DNA of 40,718 nt, from NCBI GenBank assembly GCA_020847695.1, contig JADLBP010000032.1, positions 1 to 40,718 of the forward strand. The letters are read 5' to 3'. Below, piece by piece: positions 26,750 to 35,702 of the stretch. The notes under the pieces were generated by a model, which saw only the letters and a list, made by a program, of their open reading frames with translations, was not told the origin of the DNA and did not search any database. The position numbers and the translations under genes are program-made. Origin of the DNA: Planctomycetota bacterium. Its GTDB lineage: Bacteria; Planctomycetota; UBA1135; GCA-002686595. Position 1 is the first letter of the stretch. Every line of letters starts with the position of its first letter.

Positions 26750-27715
26750 TCAACCTCGCGGCGGGGAAGCTCTCGTTCCCGCATCGGCGAGGATCCCGCG
26801 GGCGGCCTCGATATCGCGGCCGATTTGGGCCCGCAGCTCGTCCACTCCCGCGAAACGCTGCTCACCGCGCAGGCGCGCGACGAAATCGACCTCGAGCGAA
26901 CGGCCGTAGAGGTCGCCGGCGAAGTCGAGAACGTGCACTTCGACCCGCGGTCGGCTCGCGGTCGCGTCGACCGTCGGACGCGTTCCGATGTTCGCGACCG
27001 CCTGCGCCGTGGCCGGCAGCGGACCGCCGTCTCCGATCGGCCGCACCCAGCACGCGTAGACACCGCCGGGAGGGTGGAGCTCGTGATGGAGATCGAGGTT
27101 CGCGGTCGGGAAGCCGAGCTTGCGACCGAGCGCATCGCCGGGCACGACGGTGCCGAGCACGCTGACGCGCCGGCCGAGCATGCGCCGCGCCGCTTCGAGG
27201 TCGCCGAGCTCGACCGCCTCGCGGATCGCCGTGCTGGAGACCGCGTGGCCTCCGACGAGCACCTGACCGACGACCTGGACGTCGAGGCCGAGCGCCTGCA
27301 GCAGCTCCGCGGTCCCGCGCCGATCGCGACCGAACTTGCTGTCGAAGCCGAGGACGAAGGCGCGCGCGCCGAGCTCGGCGAGCAGGAACTCGCGCACGAA
27401 GCGTTCGGCCTCCAGCGAGCGCAACGACTCGTCGAACGTCAGCACGACCGCGTGCTCGATGCCGAGTCTTCGGAAGAGCTCCAGGCGGTGCTCCAAGCTC
27501 GTCAGCGTCTTCGGCTCGCGCCCGAGCAGCACGTGTTTGGGGTGTCGGCCGAACGTGACGACCGTCGAGCGCGCTCCGAGCGCCCGCGAGCGGACGAGGT
27601 TCGCCTCGAGCGTCGCGCGATGGCCGAGGTGGACGCCGTCGAAGACGCCGATCGACACCACCGCGCCCTCGGGAGGGGGCGAAGGCAGGTCGCGGCGATC
27701 GAAGCTCGTGATCAC
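26750..27715 (-). CDS. ribF: Bifunctional riboflavin kinase/FAD synthetase
   Basis: Makes FMN then FAD. 321 residues. The N-terminal adenylyltransferase domain has SIGVFDGVHLGHR and VVTFGRHP, with SSTAIR near residue 160. The C-terminal flavokinase domain has GDALGRKLGFPTANLDL and GVYACWV. Length is normal for prokaryotic RibF. The start is GTG at 27715, overlapping the def stop (GTGA). Confidence 0.96.
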   Translation of the reverse strand: MITSFDRRDLPSPPPEGAVVSIGVFDGVHLGHRATLEANLVRSRALGARSTVVTFGRHPKHVLLGREPKTLTSLEHRLELFRRLGIEHAVVLTFDESLRSLEAERFVREFLLAELGARAFVLGFDSKFGRDRRGTAELLQALGLDVQVVGQVLVGGHAVSSTAIREAVELGDLEAARRMLGRRVSVLGTVVPGDALGRKLGFPTANLDLHHELHPPGGVYACWVRPIGDGGPLPATAQAVANIGTRPTVDATASRPRVEVHVLDFAGDLYGRSLEVDFVARLRGEQRFAGVDELRAQIGRDIEAARGILADAGTRASPPRG

Positions 27716-28257
27716 CGCGTGCGCGCGGCGCTCGAGGCGCGAGAGCGGTAGCGGTCGACGAGCTCCTGCAGCGCCGCCTTGTGTCGTTGCTTGTCCGCGG
27801 CGGACATCCGATCGACCAGCAACACGCCCTCGAGGTGGTCGTACTCGTGTTGGACGATCCGGGAGACGAAGCCGTCGAACTCGCGTTCGATCGGAGCTCC
27901 GTCCGGCGAGAACGCCTTCACCCGGCAGCGCTCCGGCCGCTTGACCTCCGCATAGATGCCGGGGAACGACAGGCAGCCCTCCTCGTACAGGCTGGGCTCG
28001 CCGGTTCGATCGACGATCGTCACGTTGACCAGGGCGAGCTCGTCCTCGGGCTTGCCGGTGGCGTTGAGCACCAGAATCCGCTTCTGGAGGCCCACCTGGG
28101 GCGCCGCGAGGCCGACGCCGTTCGACTGGTACATCAGGTCGAACATCGCCCGCACGGTGGCGCGCAGGTCGTCGTCGAACGCGGGGACGTCGACCGCGAC
28201 CTTGCGCAGGACGGGCTCGGGATACAGCGTCAGGTGGAATTGGAGGGGTTCGGTCAT
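27712..28257 (-). CDS. def: Peptide deformylase
   Basis: Removes the N-formyl group from new polypeptides. 181 residues, with all three catalytic motifs: GVGLAAPQ, EGCLSFPG and the metal-binding HEYDH. The protein ends in a short basic tail. Translationally coupled to ribF through a GTGA overlap; no fmt is adjacent. Divergent from the TPR-rpsT operon. Confidence 0.97.
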   Translation of the reverse strand: MTEPLQFHLTLYPEPVLRKVAVDVPAFDDDLRATVRAMFDLMYQSNGVGLAAPQVGLQKRILVLNATGKPEDELALVNVTIVDRTGEPSLYEEGCLSFPGIYAEVKRPERCRVKAFSPDGAPIEREFDGFVSRIVQHEYDHLEGVLLVDRMSAADKQRHKAALQELVDRYRSRASSAARTR

Positions 28258-28310
28258 GGAGCAGCGCGAAGCGGTCGGACGGTTCTCGGGGGTCGCCAGG
28301 ATACCGCGCG

Positions 28311-28339
28311 TTGACCCCCCGGAAGGACGTCCCTAGAAT
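28311..28339 (+). promoter_or_regulatory. Sigma70-type promoter for the TPR-rpsT operon
   Basis: TTGACC (28311-28316), a 17-base spacer, then TAGAAT (28334-28339): five of six bases match consensus in each box. Predicted start near 28346, leaving a leader of about 77 bases before the GTG at 28423. It is the best promoter I found in the window. Confidence 0.75.
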
Positions 28340-28422
28340 CCTTCGCCCTTCGAATCGCGCAACAGGAGCCCGTCGGGCACCTAGTCCGCGTCGAGGCCGA
28401 CCGACCCCTCTTCGACCGACGC

Positions 28423-29754
28423 GTGGATTTCTCCAAGCACCTCCAGAAGGCCGACGAGGCCATGCGCCGGCGGCAATGGGACTTCGCCATCGAGGTCTAC
28501 CAGCAGCTGCTGAACCTCGACGCCGACCTGGCCGAGGCGCGCGGCGGTCTGCGGCGCGCGCTCAAGCGCAAGCACGAGGAGTCGAAGTCCGGGAAGTTCT
28601 TCCGCGCCGCGCTGGGAGCGATGCCGCTCGGCGCCGCGAAGACGCTGCTCAAAACCAAGCACTACGACGCGGCCGCGAAGCAGCTCGAGAGCTACCTCGC
28701 GTCGAACCCGTTGGACGTCGAAGGCAACCTGATGCTCGGGCAAGCGCTCGAAGGCGCGGGCTTCTTCAAGTCGGCGCGCGCCGTGTACGAGTTCCTCGCC
28801 GAGATCGCCCCGTCGAACGCGGAGGGCCTGAAGCGCGCCGGCGCGATGATGCAGAAGTCCGGCGACGTGATGAAGGCGCTCGAGTACTACGAGCGCGCGC
28901 TCAAGGCCGACCCCCGCGACCAGGACGCGCTCAAGGCGCGCAAGGACCTCTCGGCCGAAGCGGCGCTGAAGAAGACCAACTACGAGTCGGTGCAGCACAG
29001 CCGCGACCTGCTGAAGGACAAGGACCGCACGCAGTCGCTCGAGCGCGAGCGGCGCCGGCACCTCACCGAGGACGAGCTGCGCGCCGAGGTCGAGCGGTTG
29101 ACCGCGCGCTTCGCCGACGCGCCGACCGACGTCGACCTGATGATCCAGCTCGGCGAGTACCACGAGAAGCTCGGCGACTACGAGGCCGCGGTGGAGTTCG
29201 TCGACCGCGCGCTGTCGTACAAGAAGGACTCGTTCGAGCTCGCCGCGAAGTCGGGAGACCTCCAGACCAAGGCGCTCAAGAAGGCGATGGCCCGCGCGGA
29301 CAAGGCCGGCGACGCCGAGAAGGCGGCGCGGCTGGAGCAAGAGCTCCTCGCGCACGAGACGCGCGATTGGCGCCGGCGCGCCGCGCTGCGCCCGAACGAG
29401 CTCCCGCTGCGGTTCGAGCTCGGCAAGCGCCTGATGCGCTCCGGCGAGCTCGACGCCGCGCTGTCGGAATTCCAGAGAGTGCTGCCCGAGCCGCGCCTAC
29501 AACGCGACGTGCGCTTCTGGCTGGGTCAGTGTTTCCAGGCCAAGGGCTTCGGAGACCTGGCGAAGAAGGAGTATCAGAAGGCCTTGGAAGGCAGTTCCGA
29601 GGTCGACGAGCGCGCCAAGGAGATCCTGTACAATCTCGGCGCGATCGCCGAGGCGGAGGGTGACTCCGGCTTGGCGCGCGGCCACTACGCCCGCGTGTAC
29701 GAGATCGACATCGGCTACCGAGACGTGGCCGCGAAGATGGAACGACTGAAGTAA
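28423..29754 (+). CDS. Tetratricopeptide-repeat protein
   Basis: 443 residues made almost wholly of TPR helical pairs, for example WDFAIEVYQQLLNLDADLAEA, YDAAAKQLESYLASNPLD, KALEYYERALKADPRDQDAL, YEAAVEFVDRALSYKKDS and GDLAKKEYQKALEGSSE. A charged helical insertion (about 185-225, with ERERRRHLTEDELRAEVERL) breaks the array. There is no signal peptide or membrane helix, so a cytoplasmic scaffold is likely. GTG start. It is three bases upstream of rpsT and shares its promoter, which points to a link with growth or ribosome production. Partner unknown. Confidence 0.85.
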   Translation: MDFSKHLQKADEAMRRRQWDFAIEVYQQLLNLDADLAEARGGLRRALKRKHEESKSGKFFRAALGAMPLGAAKTLLKTKHYDAAAKQLESYLASNPLDVEGNLMLGQALEGAGFFKSARAVYEFLAEIAPSNAEGLKRAGAMMQKSGDVMKALEYYERALKADPRDQDALKARKDLSAEAALKKTNYESVQHSRDLLKDKDRTQSLERERRRHLTEDELRAEVERLTARFADAPTDVDLMIQLGEYHEKLGDYEAAVEFVDRALSYKKDSFELAAKSGDLQTKALKKAMARADKAGDAEKAARLEQELLAHETRDWRRRAALRPNELPLRFELGKRLMRSGELDAALSEFQRVLPEPRLQRDVRFWLGQCFQAKGFGDLAKKEYQKALEGSSEVDERAKEILYNLGAIAEAEGDSGLARGHYARVYEIDIGYRDVAAKMERLK

Positions 29755-29757
29755 GAC

Positions 29758-30024
29758 ATGGCCCACACCAAATCCGCCCTGAAGGACATCAAGAAGTCTC
29801 GCGAGTCGCGCGAGGTCAACCGCAAGGTCGAAGGCAGCATGAAGACCGCGATGAAGAAGTTCATCGCGCTCACCGATGCCGCCGGCGCCGACGAGGCCTA
29901 TCGCAAGGCGATGAAGCTCGTCGACAAGGCCGCGCACAAGGGCGTGCTGCACAAGAACGCCGCCTCGCGTCGCAAGTCGCAGCTCGACCGCAAGCTCTCC
30001 GCGCTCAAGGGCGCGAAGAAGTAG
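29758..30024 (+). CDS. rpsT: 30S ribosomal protein S20
   Basis: 88-residue, lysine/arginine-rich helical protein with the S20 signature: an N-terminal SALKDIKKSRESREVNR and C-terminal GVLHKNAASRRKSQLDRKL. It binds 16S rRNA at the base of the body of the 30S subunit. Length is standard. ATG three bases after the TPR gene's stop. Confidence 0.97.
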   Translation: MAHTKSALKDIKKSRESREVNRKVEGSMKTAMKKFIALTDAAGADEAYRKAMKLVDKAAHKGVLHKNAASRRKSQLDRKLSALKGAKK

Positions 30025-30061
30025 TCGGCGCGGCCGCACGCGGCCCGTTCGAGAAGCCGGC

Positions 30062-30397
30062 ATGTTCGAGACCAGCGAGAGCCACGACAAGCCCGAGTTC
30101 CGTCCGCTCCACGTGGCGCGGCGTCGTGAAGGGCTCTACGAAGCGGCCAAGGAAATGGTCGCCGACCTCTCGAACTGGACGGTGGTGAAGGCCGACGACT
30201 CGGCCTGCACGCTGCACTGCGAGCGCAAGGGGGGGCTTCTCGGCGGAACGTCGAAGGTGACGGTCCGCGTCGAGGGCCCCGAGGGCTTGCCTTCGTCGAC
30301 GATCCACGTGCGCGCCGAAGCGCAGGGTGGACTGCTCTCGAACGAGAAGTCGGTCGTCGCCGAGTTCATGAAGCCCTTCACGCGCCGCGTCTGCTGA
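30062..30397 (+). CDS. Small conserved-looking protein of unknown function
   Basis: 111 residues, soluble, no signal. Predicted pattern is a helix (RRREGLYEAAKEMVADL) followed by beta strands (WTVVKADDSACTLHCERK, TSKVTVRVEGPEG, STIHVRAEAQGG) and a terminal helix (KSVVAEFMKPFTRRVC). The arrangement loosely recalls DUF1499 proteins, but I cannot assign it. It begins 37 bases after rpsT on the same strand, so probably in the same transcript. The ATG at 30062 is the first good start. Confidence 0.65.
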   Translation: MFETSESHDKPEFRPLHVARRREGLYEAAKEMVADLSNWTVVKADDSACTLHCERKGGLLGGTSKVTVRVEGPEGLPSSTIHVRAEAQGGLLSNEKSVVAEFMKPFTRRVC

Positions 30398-30418
30398 GCG
30401 CGCGCTCAGCGCGCGGCG
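30383..30418. terminator. Long hairpin at the end of the TPR-rpsT operon
   Basis: An 18-base perfect palindrome (30393-30410, GCTGAGCGC/GCGCTCAGC) is extended by CGCCGCG (30383-30389) pairing with CGCGGCG (30412-30418), across a TCT/G internal bulge. It contains the stop codon of the small unknown gene. No T-tract follows on either strand. It lies in the convergent gap before the SurA-like gene, so a terminator role is likely but unproven. Confidence 0.45.
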
Positions 30419-30481
30419 GCGCGCACGCCGCCTGGGTATCCGTCCGGGCGAGAGGCGGCGCAACCGCGCGGTCGCCGAGCG

Positions 30482-31528
30482 TCAGTTCTCGATCGTCGTG
30501 CTGCGGCCGAGGAACTCCGGCGGCCACACGTAGGCAGCGTGACGGAGCTCGTCGAGCCGCGCGTCGATGCGCACCGCGTCGAGGTTGGCTTCGGTCTCCT
30601 CGCGCAGCTTCTTCTGCAGCTCGGGATCGGAGAACGACGGCTGCTCGCGCTGCTTGCGTTCCGCGAGGTAGACCAGCCGGTAGCCGTCGAGCACGCCGTT
30701 CGCGCGGATCTCGAGCACTTCCGAGATCGTGCCGGGCTCGGCGGTCTTCAGGAACGCGTACACCTCGCGCGAGGGACGGAAACCGCTCAACGGACGATCG
30801 CTCAGGATCTCGGCCTTCGACTTGCCGGCGTCGAGCGCCTCGACCTCGGCGTCGAACTCGCCGCCGGCGAGCACGCGCTGCCGCAGCTCCTCGAGCGCCG
30901 CGCGGACCTCGTCCGGCGAGCGCAGGATCTTGAGCCCGAAGTTGTGCACCGTCAGGATCGGGTCCGCGGCGATGTTCGCCTCTTCGCGCTTGAACACGTA
31001 GTGGAGGCGTCCGGGGCGGACGTAGCGATCCGCCGCGACGCGGCCCTTCGGCGCGGCGTCGACGCCGGTCTGCGAGCGCTGCCAGAGCATGCCGTAGGCC
31101 CACGTGCGGATCTCGTCGCGGTGCGTGAACGAGTCGAGGTTGCGCGCCTTGAGTTCGCCGGCGAGCTTGGTGACGCTGCCGGCGCGCTCGCGCTGTCTGT
31201 CGATCTCGTTCTGGACGAAGCGCTCGACCATCTTCTCGTCGTAGCCCATCACCTTGCCCGCCTGCTCTTGGAGCAGCTGGCTGACCTTGCGCGTGACGAT
31301 CGCGTCGCTGGCGCGAGCGCGTTCTTCCTTGGTCGCGCCAGGCCCGACCGCGTTGCGCGCGGCGGCGATCACTTCGACGGTGGTGATGATGTCCTCGTTG
31401 ACGATCAGCGCCGCGGAGTCGAGCTCGACCCACTTCGCCTCCTCGGCGGGCGGAGTCGGGTCTTGGGCGATGGGCGTCGGGCCGAGGGCCCACACGCCGA
31501 GCGTCGAGAGGAACGGGAGCCAGATCAT
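30482..31528 (-). CDS. SurA/PpiC-like periplasmic peptidyl-prolyl isomerase family protein
   Basis: 348 residues. A signal peptide (MIWLPFLSTLGVWALGPTPIA) is followed by a SurA-like N-terminal helical region: ALIVNEDIITTVEVIAAA, VTRKVSQLLQEQAGKVMGYD. A rotamase-like C-terminal part has FLKTAEPGTISEVLEI and DGYRLVYLAERKQREQPSF. The usual PPIC active-site signature is weak, so it may act as a chaperone more than an isomerase. The ATG at 31528 overlaps the mfd stop (ATGA). Likely aids outer-membrane protein folding. Confidence 0.78.
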   Translation of the reverse strand: MIWLPFLSTLGVWALGPTPIAQDPTPPAEEAKWVELDSAALIVNEDIITTVEVIAAARNAVGPGATKEERARASDAIVTRKVSQLLQEQAGKVMGYDEKMVERFVQNEIDRQRERAGSVTKLAGELKARNLDSFTHRDEIRTWAYGMLWQRSQTGVDAAPKGRVAADRYVRPGRLHYVFKREEANIAADPILTVHNFGLKILRSPDEVRAALEELRQRVLAGGEFDAEVEALDAGKSKAEILSDRPLSGFRPSREVYAFLKTAEPGTISEVLEIRANGVLDGYRLVYLAERKQREQPSFSDPELQKKLREETEANLDAVRIDARLDELRHAAYVWPPEFLGRSTTIEN

Positions 31529-34500
31529 CGGTGGCCGGCGATTCTCGGGTCGGCCGCTCCGCGCTTCAACCTCTCTTCGAGCCAAGTGAGCCCCGCTTCG
31601 GCGGTCTTCGCCTTCGGCGGCGTCATCAGGTGCACGAGGCCGGTGCGGATCGGGCGGAGCTCGAGGTTCCGATCGCGGAACAGGAAATCGATCGCCAGAC
31701 GGTCGCGGAACTCGATCTGGTAGTGATCGCCGCGCCACGCGACGCGCGTGATCGCGAGCGGTGCAAGCTTCGCGCGCAGACGGAACGAGCGCAGCAGGGC
31801 CTCGGCTTCGGGAGGCAGACGCCCGAAGCGGTCGCGCAACATCGCTTCCGCCTTCTCGCCGTCGGCCTCGGTGGTGATCGAGTCGAGCGAACGCAGGATC
31901 TCGAGCCGGACGTCGTGGGACGGGATCCACGCGGACGGCAGGAACGCGCGCAGCCCGAGCTCGAGCTCGATCGGCGTGCCGAGCTCCGCGTCTCCGCCGG
32001 ACTCGTCGCGCCCGAGCCCGGCCTTCATGCGCTCGACGGTCTGGCGCAGCAGGCGGCAGTACATGTCGTAGCCGACCGCCGCGATGTGGCCCGACTGTTC
32101 GGGGCCGAGGATGTTGCCCGCGCCGCGGATCTCCAGGTCCTTCATGCTGATCTGGAAGCCGGCGCCGAGGTGGTTGAGCTCTTCCAGCGCCTTCAAACGC
32201 TCGCGCGAGACGTTCGAGAGCGGCTTGTAGCGCTCGACCAGCAGGTAGCAGTACGCCTGCTGCTGTCCGCGCCCGACGCGACCGCGGAGTTGGTGCAGCT
32301 CCGAGAGTCCGTAGTGATCCGCTTGGTCGATGAAGATCGTGCCGGCGGCCGGGATGTCGAGCCCGTTTTCGACGATCGTCGTCGCGACGAGCACGTCGAC
32401 CGCGCCGGTCGCGAACGAATCGATCACGCGCTCGAGGTCCTTGTTGTGCATCTGGCCGTGACCGACGGCGAAGCTGCACTCGGGGACGAGCTCGGCGAGC
32501 CCACGCGCGACCTCGTGGATGTCGCCGACGCGGTTGTGGAGGAAGAAGACTTGTCCGCCACGGCTCTTCTCGGCGAGCAGCGCTTGGCGGATCAACCCGC
32601 GGTTCTCGGCGTCGACGATCTTGGTCTCGATCGCCTGGCGGCCGGGCGGCGGCGTGCCGAGCGCGGAGATGTCGCGCAGGCCCGACAGCGACATGTGCAG
32701 CGTGCGCGGGATCGGGGTCGCGGAGAGCGTCAGCACGTCGACGTCCGCGCGCAACGCCTTGAAGTGCTCCTTCTGCACGACGCCGAAGCGCTGCTCCTCG
32801 TCGACGATCAGCAAGCCGAGGTTCTTGAACGTGACGTCCTTCGAGAGCAAGCGGTGCGTGCCGATGACGATGTCGATCTCGCCGTTCGCGACGCGCGAGA
32901 GGATCCGTCGCTCGTCCTTGCCGATCGCGGTCCGCGAAAGGCCTTCGACGCGCACGGGGAAGTCCGCCATGCGTTCGCGGAACGTGATCATGTGCTGGTG
33001 CGCGAGCACGGTCGTCGGCACGAGCATCGCGACCTGTCCGCCACTCGCCGCGACCCGGAACGCGGCGCGCATCGCGACCTCGGTCTTGCCGAAGCCGACG
33101 TCGCCGCACAACAGCCGATCCATCGGGCGCGCGCTCTCGAGGTCGGTCGCGATCTCGCGATCGGCGGTTGCCTGGTCGGGCGTGTCGACGTACGCGAACG
33201 AGCCGATCATGTCGCGCACGAGCTCGGGCTCGCGATTCCACGCCGGCCGCTTCTTGACCTCGCGCTTCGCTTGCACCTCGAGCAGGTCGCCCGCGAGGTC
33301 GTAGAGCGCGCGCTCGACTTTCTCGCGCCGGCGTCGGAACGACTGGCTGCCGATCTTGTCGAGCGGCGGCGTCTTCTTGCCGCTTCCGATGTAGCGTTGG
33401 ACGACGTCGACTTGCGACGACGGCACGTAGAGCGAAACGTCGTCCGAGAAGACGAGGTGCAGGTGCTCTTCCTCGCCGACGCCGCGGCGCAGCAGCTCGA
33501 GCCCCTTGTAGATCGCGAGGCCGTGGACCGCGTGCACGACGTAGTCGCCGGGCTTGAGGTCGAAGAACGACTGCAGCGCGCGCGACTTGTACGTCGGGCG
33601 CTGCACGGCGCTCTTCTTGACGCCCTGCACGCCGGCGAGCTCGCGGTGGTTGACGAGCACCAGCTTCGCGTCCGGCAAACGGAACCCGCGCGACAGCGAG
33701 CCGACGCGCGTCTCGACGCCTTCGACTCCGCCGCCTTCGTCGAGCACTTGGCGGAAGCGATGCTCCTCGGCTTCGTTGCGGCAGAGCACGATCACCCGCG
33801 ATCCGTCGAGCCGCGCCTCGCGCAACTTTTCCGCCGCCTGCACGATCGGACCGGCGAGCGCCTGCACGGAGCGCGTCTCGAACGTCAACGTCGTGCCGGG
33901 CAGGCTCTGCAACTCGAGCCGCACGCGCTCCGCCGCGCGCGAGCGCACTTCGATCAGTGCCTTCTGGTGCTCGCTCGACTGCACGCGCAGCCCTTCGGCC
34001 CGATCCTGGATGCGCAAGGGCTCGATCTCGATCCAGACCGCGGTCGGCGGCACGAGCGTGATCGGCGCTTGCCCGAGCTCGGCGTGGCTCTGGTCGGACG
34101 CGAGGCAGATCTCGATCTTGTCGAACGACTCGACGCTGCGCTGTTCCGCGGGATCGAACGTGCGCAGCGATTCGATCTCGCGATCGAAGAGCTCGATCCG
34201 CACCGGCTGCTCGGTCGCGAACGGGAAGACATCGAGGATGTCGCCGCGCAGACTCACCTCGCCGTGCTTCTCGACCAGCGGCGTGCGCGCGTAGCCGGCT
34301 TCGATCGCTCGCGCGAGGAAGTCGTCGACGTCGAGTGTCTGGCCCTTCGCGAGGCGCACGAAGTGCTTCTCGAGCTCGCCCGAGTTCGGAAGCGTCTCCA
34401 AGAGCCCGAGCAGCGACGCGATCACGACCCGCGGACGCACTTCGCGCGGACCGGAGAGGATCTGCGCGAGCTGGATGCGCGCGCGCACCGCTTCGGCGTC

Positions 34501-34803
34501 GAGCGAATCGGCGCGTGCTCCGGCTCCACCGCGCGAAACGAGTCGCGCAGGCGAGAGTCCGAACGCCTCGAGGTCCTCGGCGAAGCTCTCGAGCTCCGCA
34601 TCGGTCGAAACGACGAGCCACCACGGGCCTTGGAGCCGCTCGTGCAGCGCCGCGACGGCGAGCGCTTGCGCGGAGCCCCACAGTCCGCCCGCCGAGACGA
34701 AACGGCGGCGGCCGAGCTCTTCGACCAGCTTCGCAAAGCTCGCGCTCGACGCGCAGAGCGCCGGATCGAGCAGCGCTTTCGCGCCGGAGGTCGTCGCGGT
34801 CAC
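31525..34803 (-). CDS. mfd: Transcription-repair coupling factor Mfd
   Basis: ATP-driven translocase that removes RNA polymerase stalled at lesions and recruits UvrA. 1092 residues. UvrB-like N-terminal domains include RGDILDVFPFATEQPVRIE. The RNA polymerase-interacting domain has LKPGDYVVHAVHGLAIYKGL. The RecG-like motor has Walker A GDVGFGKTE (about 563) and DEEQRFGV (about 666), then ATTIVENGLDIP and LRGRVGRG. The C-terminal D7 domain follows. The GTG start at 34803 overlaps the rnc stop. Slightly shorter than E. coli Mfd (about 1150) but complete. Confidence 0.96.
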   Translation of the reverse strand: MTATTSGAKALLDPALCASSASFAKLVEELGRRRFVSAGGLWGSAQALAVAALHERLQGPWWLVVSTDAELESFAEDLEAFGLSPARLVSRGGAGARADSLDAEAVRARIQLAQILSGPREVRPRVVIASLLGLLETLPNSGELEKHFVRLAKGQTLDVDDFLARAIEAGYARTPLVEKHGEVSLRGDILDVFPFATEQPVRIELFDREIESLRTFDPAEQRSVESFDKIEICLASDQSHAELGQAPITLVPPTAVWIEIEPLRIQDRAEGLRVQSSEHQKALIEVRSRAAERVRLELQSLPGTTLTFETRSVQALAGPIVQAAEKLREARLDGSRVIVLCRNEAEEHRFRQVLDEGGGVEGVETRVGSLSRGFRLPDAKLVLVNHRELAGVQGVKKSAVQRPTYKSRALQSFFDLKPGDYVVHAVHGLAIYKGLELLRRGVGEEEHLHLVFSDDVSLYVPSSQVDVVQRYIGSGKKTPPLDKIGSQSFRRRREKVERALYDLAGDLLEVQAKREVKKRPAWNREPELVRDMIGSFAYVDTPDQATADREIATDLESARPMDRLLCGDVGFGKTEVAMRAAFRVAASGGQVAMLVPTTVLAHQHMITFRERMADFPVRVEGLSRTAIGKDERRILSRVANGEIDIVIGTHRLLSKDVTFKNLGLLIVDEEQRFGVVQKEHFKALRADVDVLTLSATPIPRTLHMSLSGLRDISALGTPPPGRQAIETKIVDAENRGLIRQALLAEKSRGGQVFFLHNRVGDIHEVARGLAELVPECSFAVGHGQMHNKDLERVIDSFATGAVDVLVATTIVENGLDIPAAGTIFIDQADHYGLSELHQLRGRVGRGQQQAYCYLLVERYKPLSNVSRERLKALEELNHLGAGFQISMKDLEIRGAGNILGPEQSGHIAAVGYDMYCRLLRQTVERMKAGLGRDESGGDAELGTPIELELGLRAFLPSAWIPSHDVRLEILRSLDSITTEADGEKAEAMLRDRFGRLPPEAEALLRSFRLRAKLAPLAITRVAWRGDHYQIEFRDRLAIDFLFRDRNLELRPIRTGLVHLMTPPKAKTAEAGLTWLEERLKRGAADPRIAGHR

Positions 34804-35474
34804 GAAGCGGTGCTCCCGTCGCTCGACGAGGCTTCGAGCTCGAGCACGAGCAGCGCTTCCTCAGCCGCCCAGCTCTCCGCTTCCTTGCGCGTGCGGCCCC
34901 ACGCGGTCGGGAACGCGCGCGTCTGCACGTAGGCGCGCACGAGGAAGGCGCGAGCGTGCGCGTCGCCGCGTTCGGTGACGAGCTCGTAGCGAGGCAACGT
35001 GCCGTGGCGAGCCTGCGTCAAGTGCTGCAGCCTCTGCTTCGGACTGGTGTCGGCGCGCGCGGCGCGTGCATCGGCGAGCGGCTCCGCGAGCGTGCGCTCG
35101 GCGAACTCGCGCGCGGCCGCGAAGCCGGCGTCGAGGTAGATCGCGCCGAGCACCGCCTCGTACAGGTTCGCGAGCACCGACGACGGCAACGCTCGACCGC
35201 TCAGTCCGCCTCCGAGTCTCGCACGGTCCTGCAGCCCGAGCTCGAGCGCGGCGCGAGCGAGCGTCTTGCGCGACACGACGTTGGACTTGAGCTCGGTGAG
35301 CGTGCCCTCTGGCGCCGCCGGAGCGTTGCGGTAGAGGTCCTCGGCGACGATCAGGTCGAGCGCGGCGTCCCCGAGGTACTCCAGGCGCTCGTTGTCGACC
35401 GAGCTGGCGCACGACGCGTGCGTCAGCGCGAGCTCGAGCAACGCCGGATCGCGAAACTCGTGGGGGATCTGCAT
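34800..35474 (-). CDS. rnc: Ribonuclease III
   Basis: Double-stranded RNA endonuclease for rRNA and mRNA processing. 224 residues. The endonuclease domain carries the signature NERLEYLGDAALD (about 28-40) and the second metal-binding glutamate region in YEAVLGAIYLDAGF. A C-terminal dsRNA-binding domain is present (PKQRLQHLTQ, GRTRKEAESWAAEEAL). A minus-strand TATACT at 35493-35488 could serve as -10 and would give a leader of only a few bases, though no matching -35 is seen. First gene of rnc-mfd-SurA-like, all joined by overlaps. Confidence 0.96.
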   Translation of the reverse strand: MQIPHEFRDPALLELALTHASCASSVDNERLEYLGDAALDLIVAEDLYRNAPAAPEGTLTELKSNVVSRKTLARAALELGLQDRARLGGGLSGRALPSSVLANLYEAVLGAIYLDAGFAAAREFAERTLAEPLADARAARADTSPKQRLQHLTQARHGTLPRYELVTERGDAHARAFLVRAYVQTRAFPTAWGRTRKEAESWAAEEALLVLELEASSSDGSTAS

Positions 35475-35505
35475 CGCCGAGCGCCCCAGTATAGGATCGA
35501 AGGCG

Positions 35506-35694
35506 ATGTCGGATCTCCCGCACCGTCCGAACGATCACCTGGTCGAGCCGATGTTCGCCGCGCTGGGACATCGACCGGAAGCGGAACCCGCCGCGCCCGA
35601 GCCCGCGCGGACGTCACGCGCCGCTCGCGTGCTGTTCTGGTTCGCCGTCGCGCTCGCGTGCGGCGCGACCGTGTGGATCGTGGCCGCGAACTGA
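35506..35694 (+). CDS. Small single-pass membrane protein
   Basis: 62 residues. The first ~38 are hydrophilic and Pro/Glu-rich. One C-terminal hydrophobic helix follows (VLFWFAVALACGATVWIVAAN), so it is a tail-anchored protein with the N-terminus probably inside. It starts only 31 bases from the divergent rnc start, and its ATG is preceded by GAAGG. Codon use matches the neighbours. No family recognised. Confidence 0.55.
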   Translation: MSDLPHRPNDHLVEPMFAALGHRPEAEPAAPEPARTSRAARVLFWFAVALACGATVWIVAAN

Positions 35695-35702
35695 CGCGTT
35701 GG

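Noticed and set aside
30482..34681. A 1399-codon frame joining the SurA-like protein to upstream sequence
   Set aside because: The extension runs through mfd in the wrong frame; the signal peptide at 31528 marks the true start.
31531..34932. 1133-codon plus-strand open frame opposite mfd
   Set aside because: Composition is that of a GC-rich shadow frame; mfd on the other strand has all its motifs.
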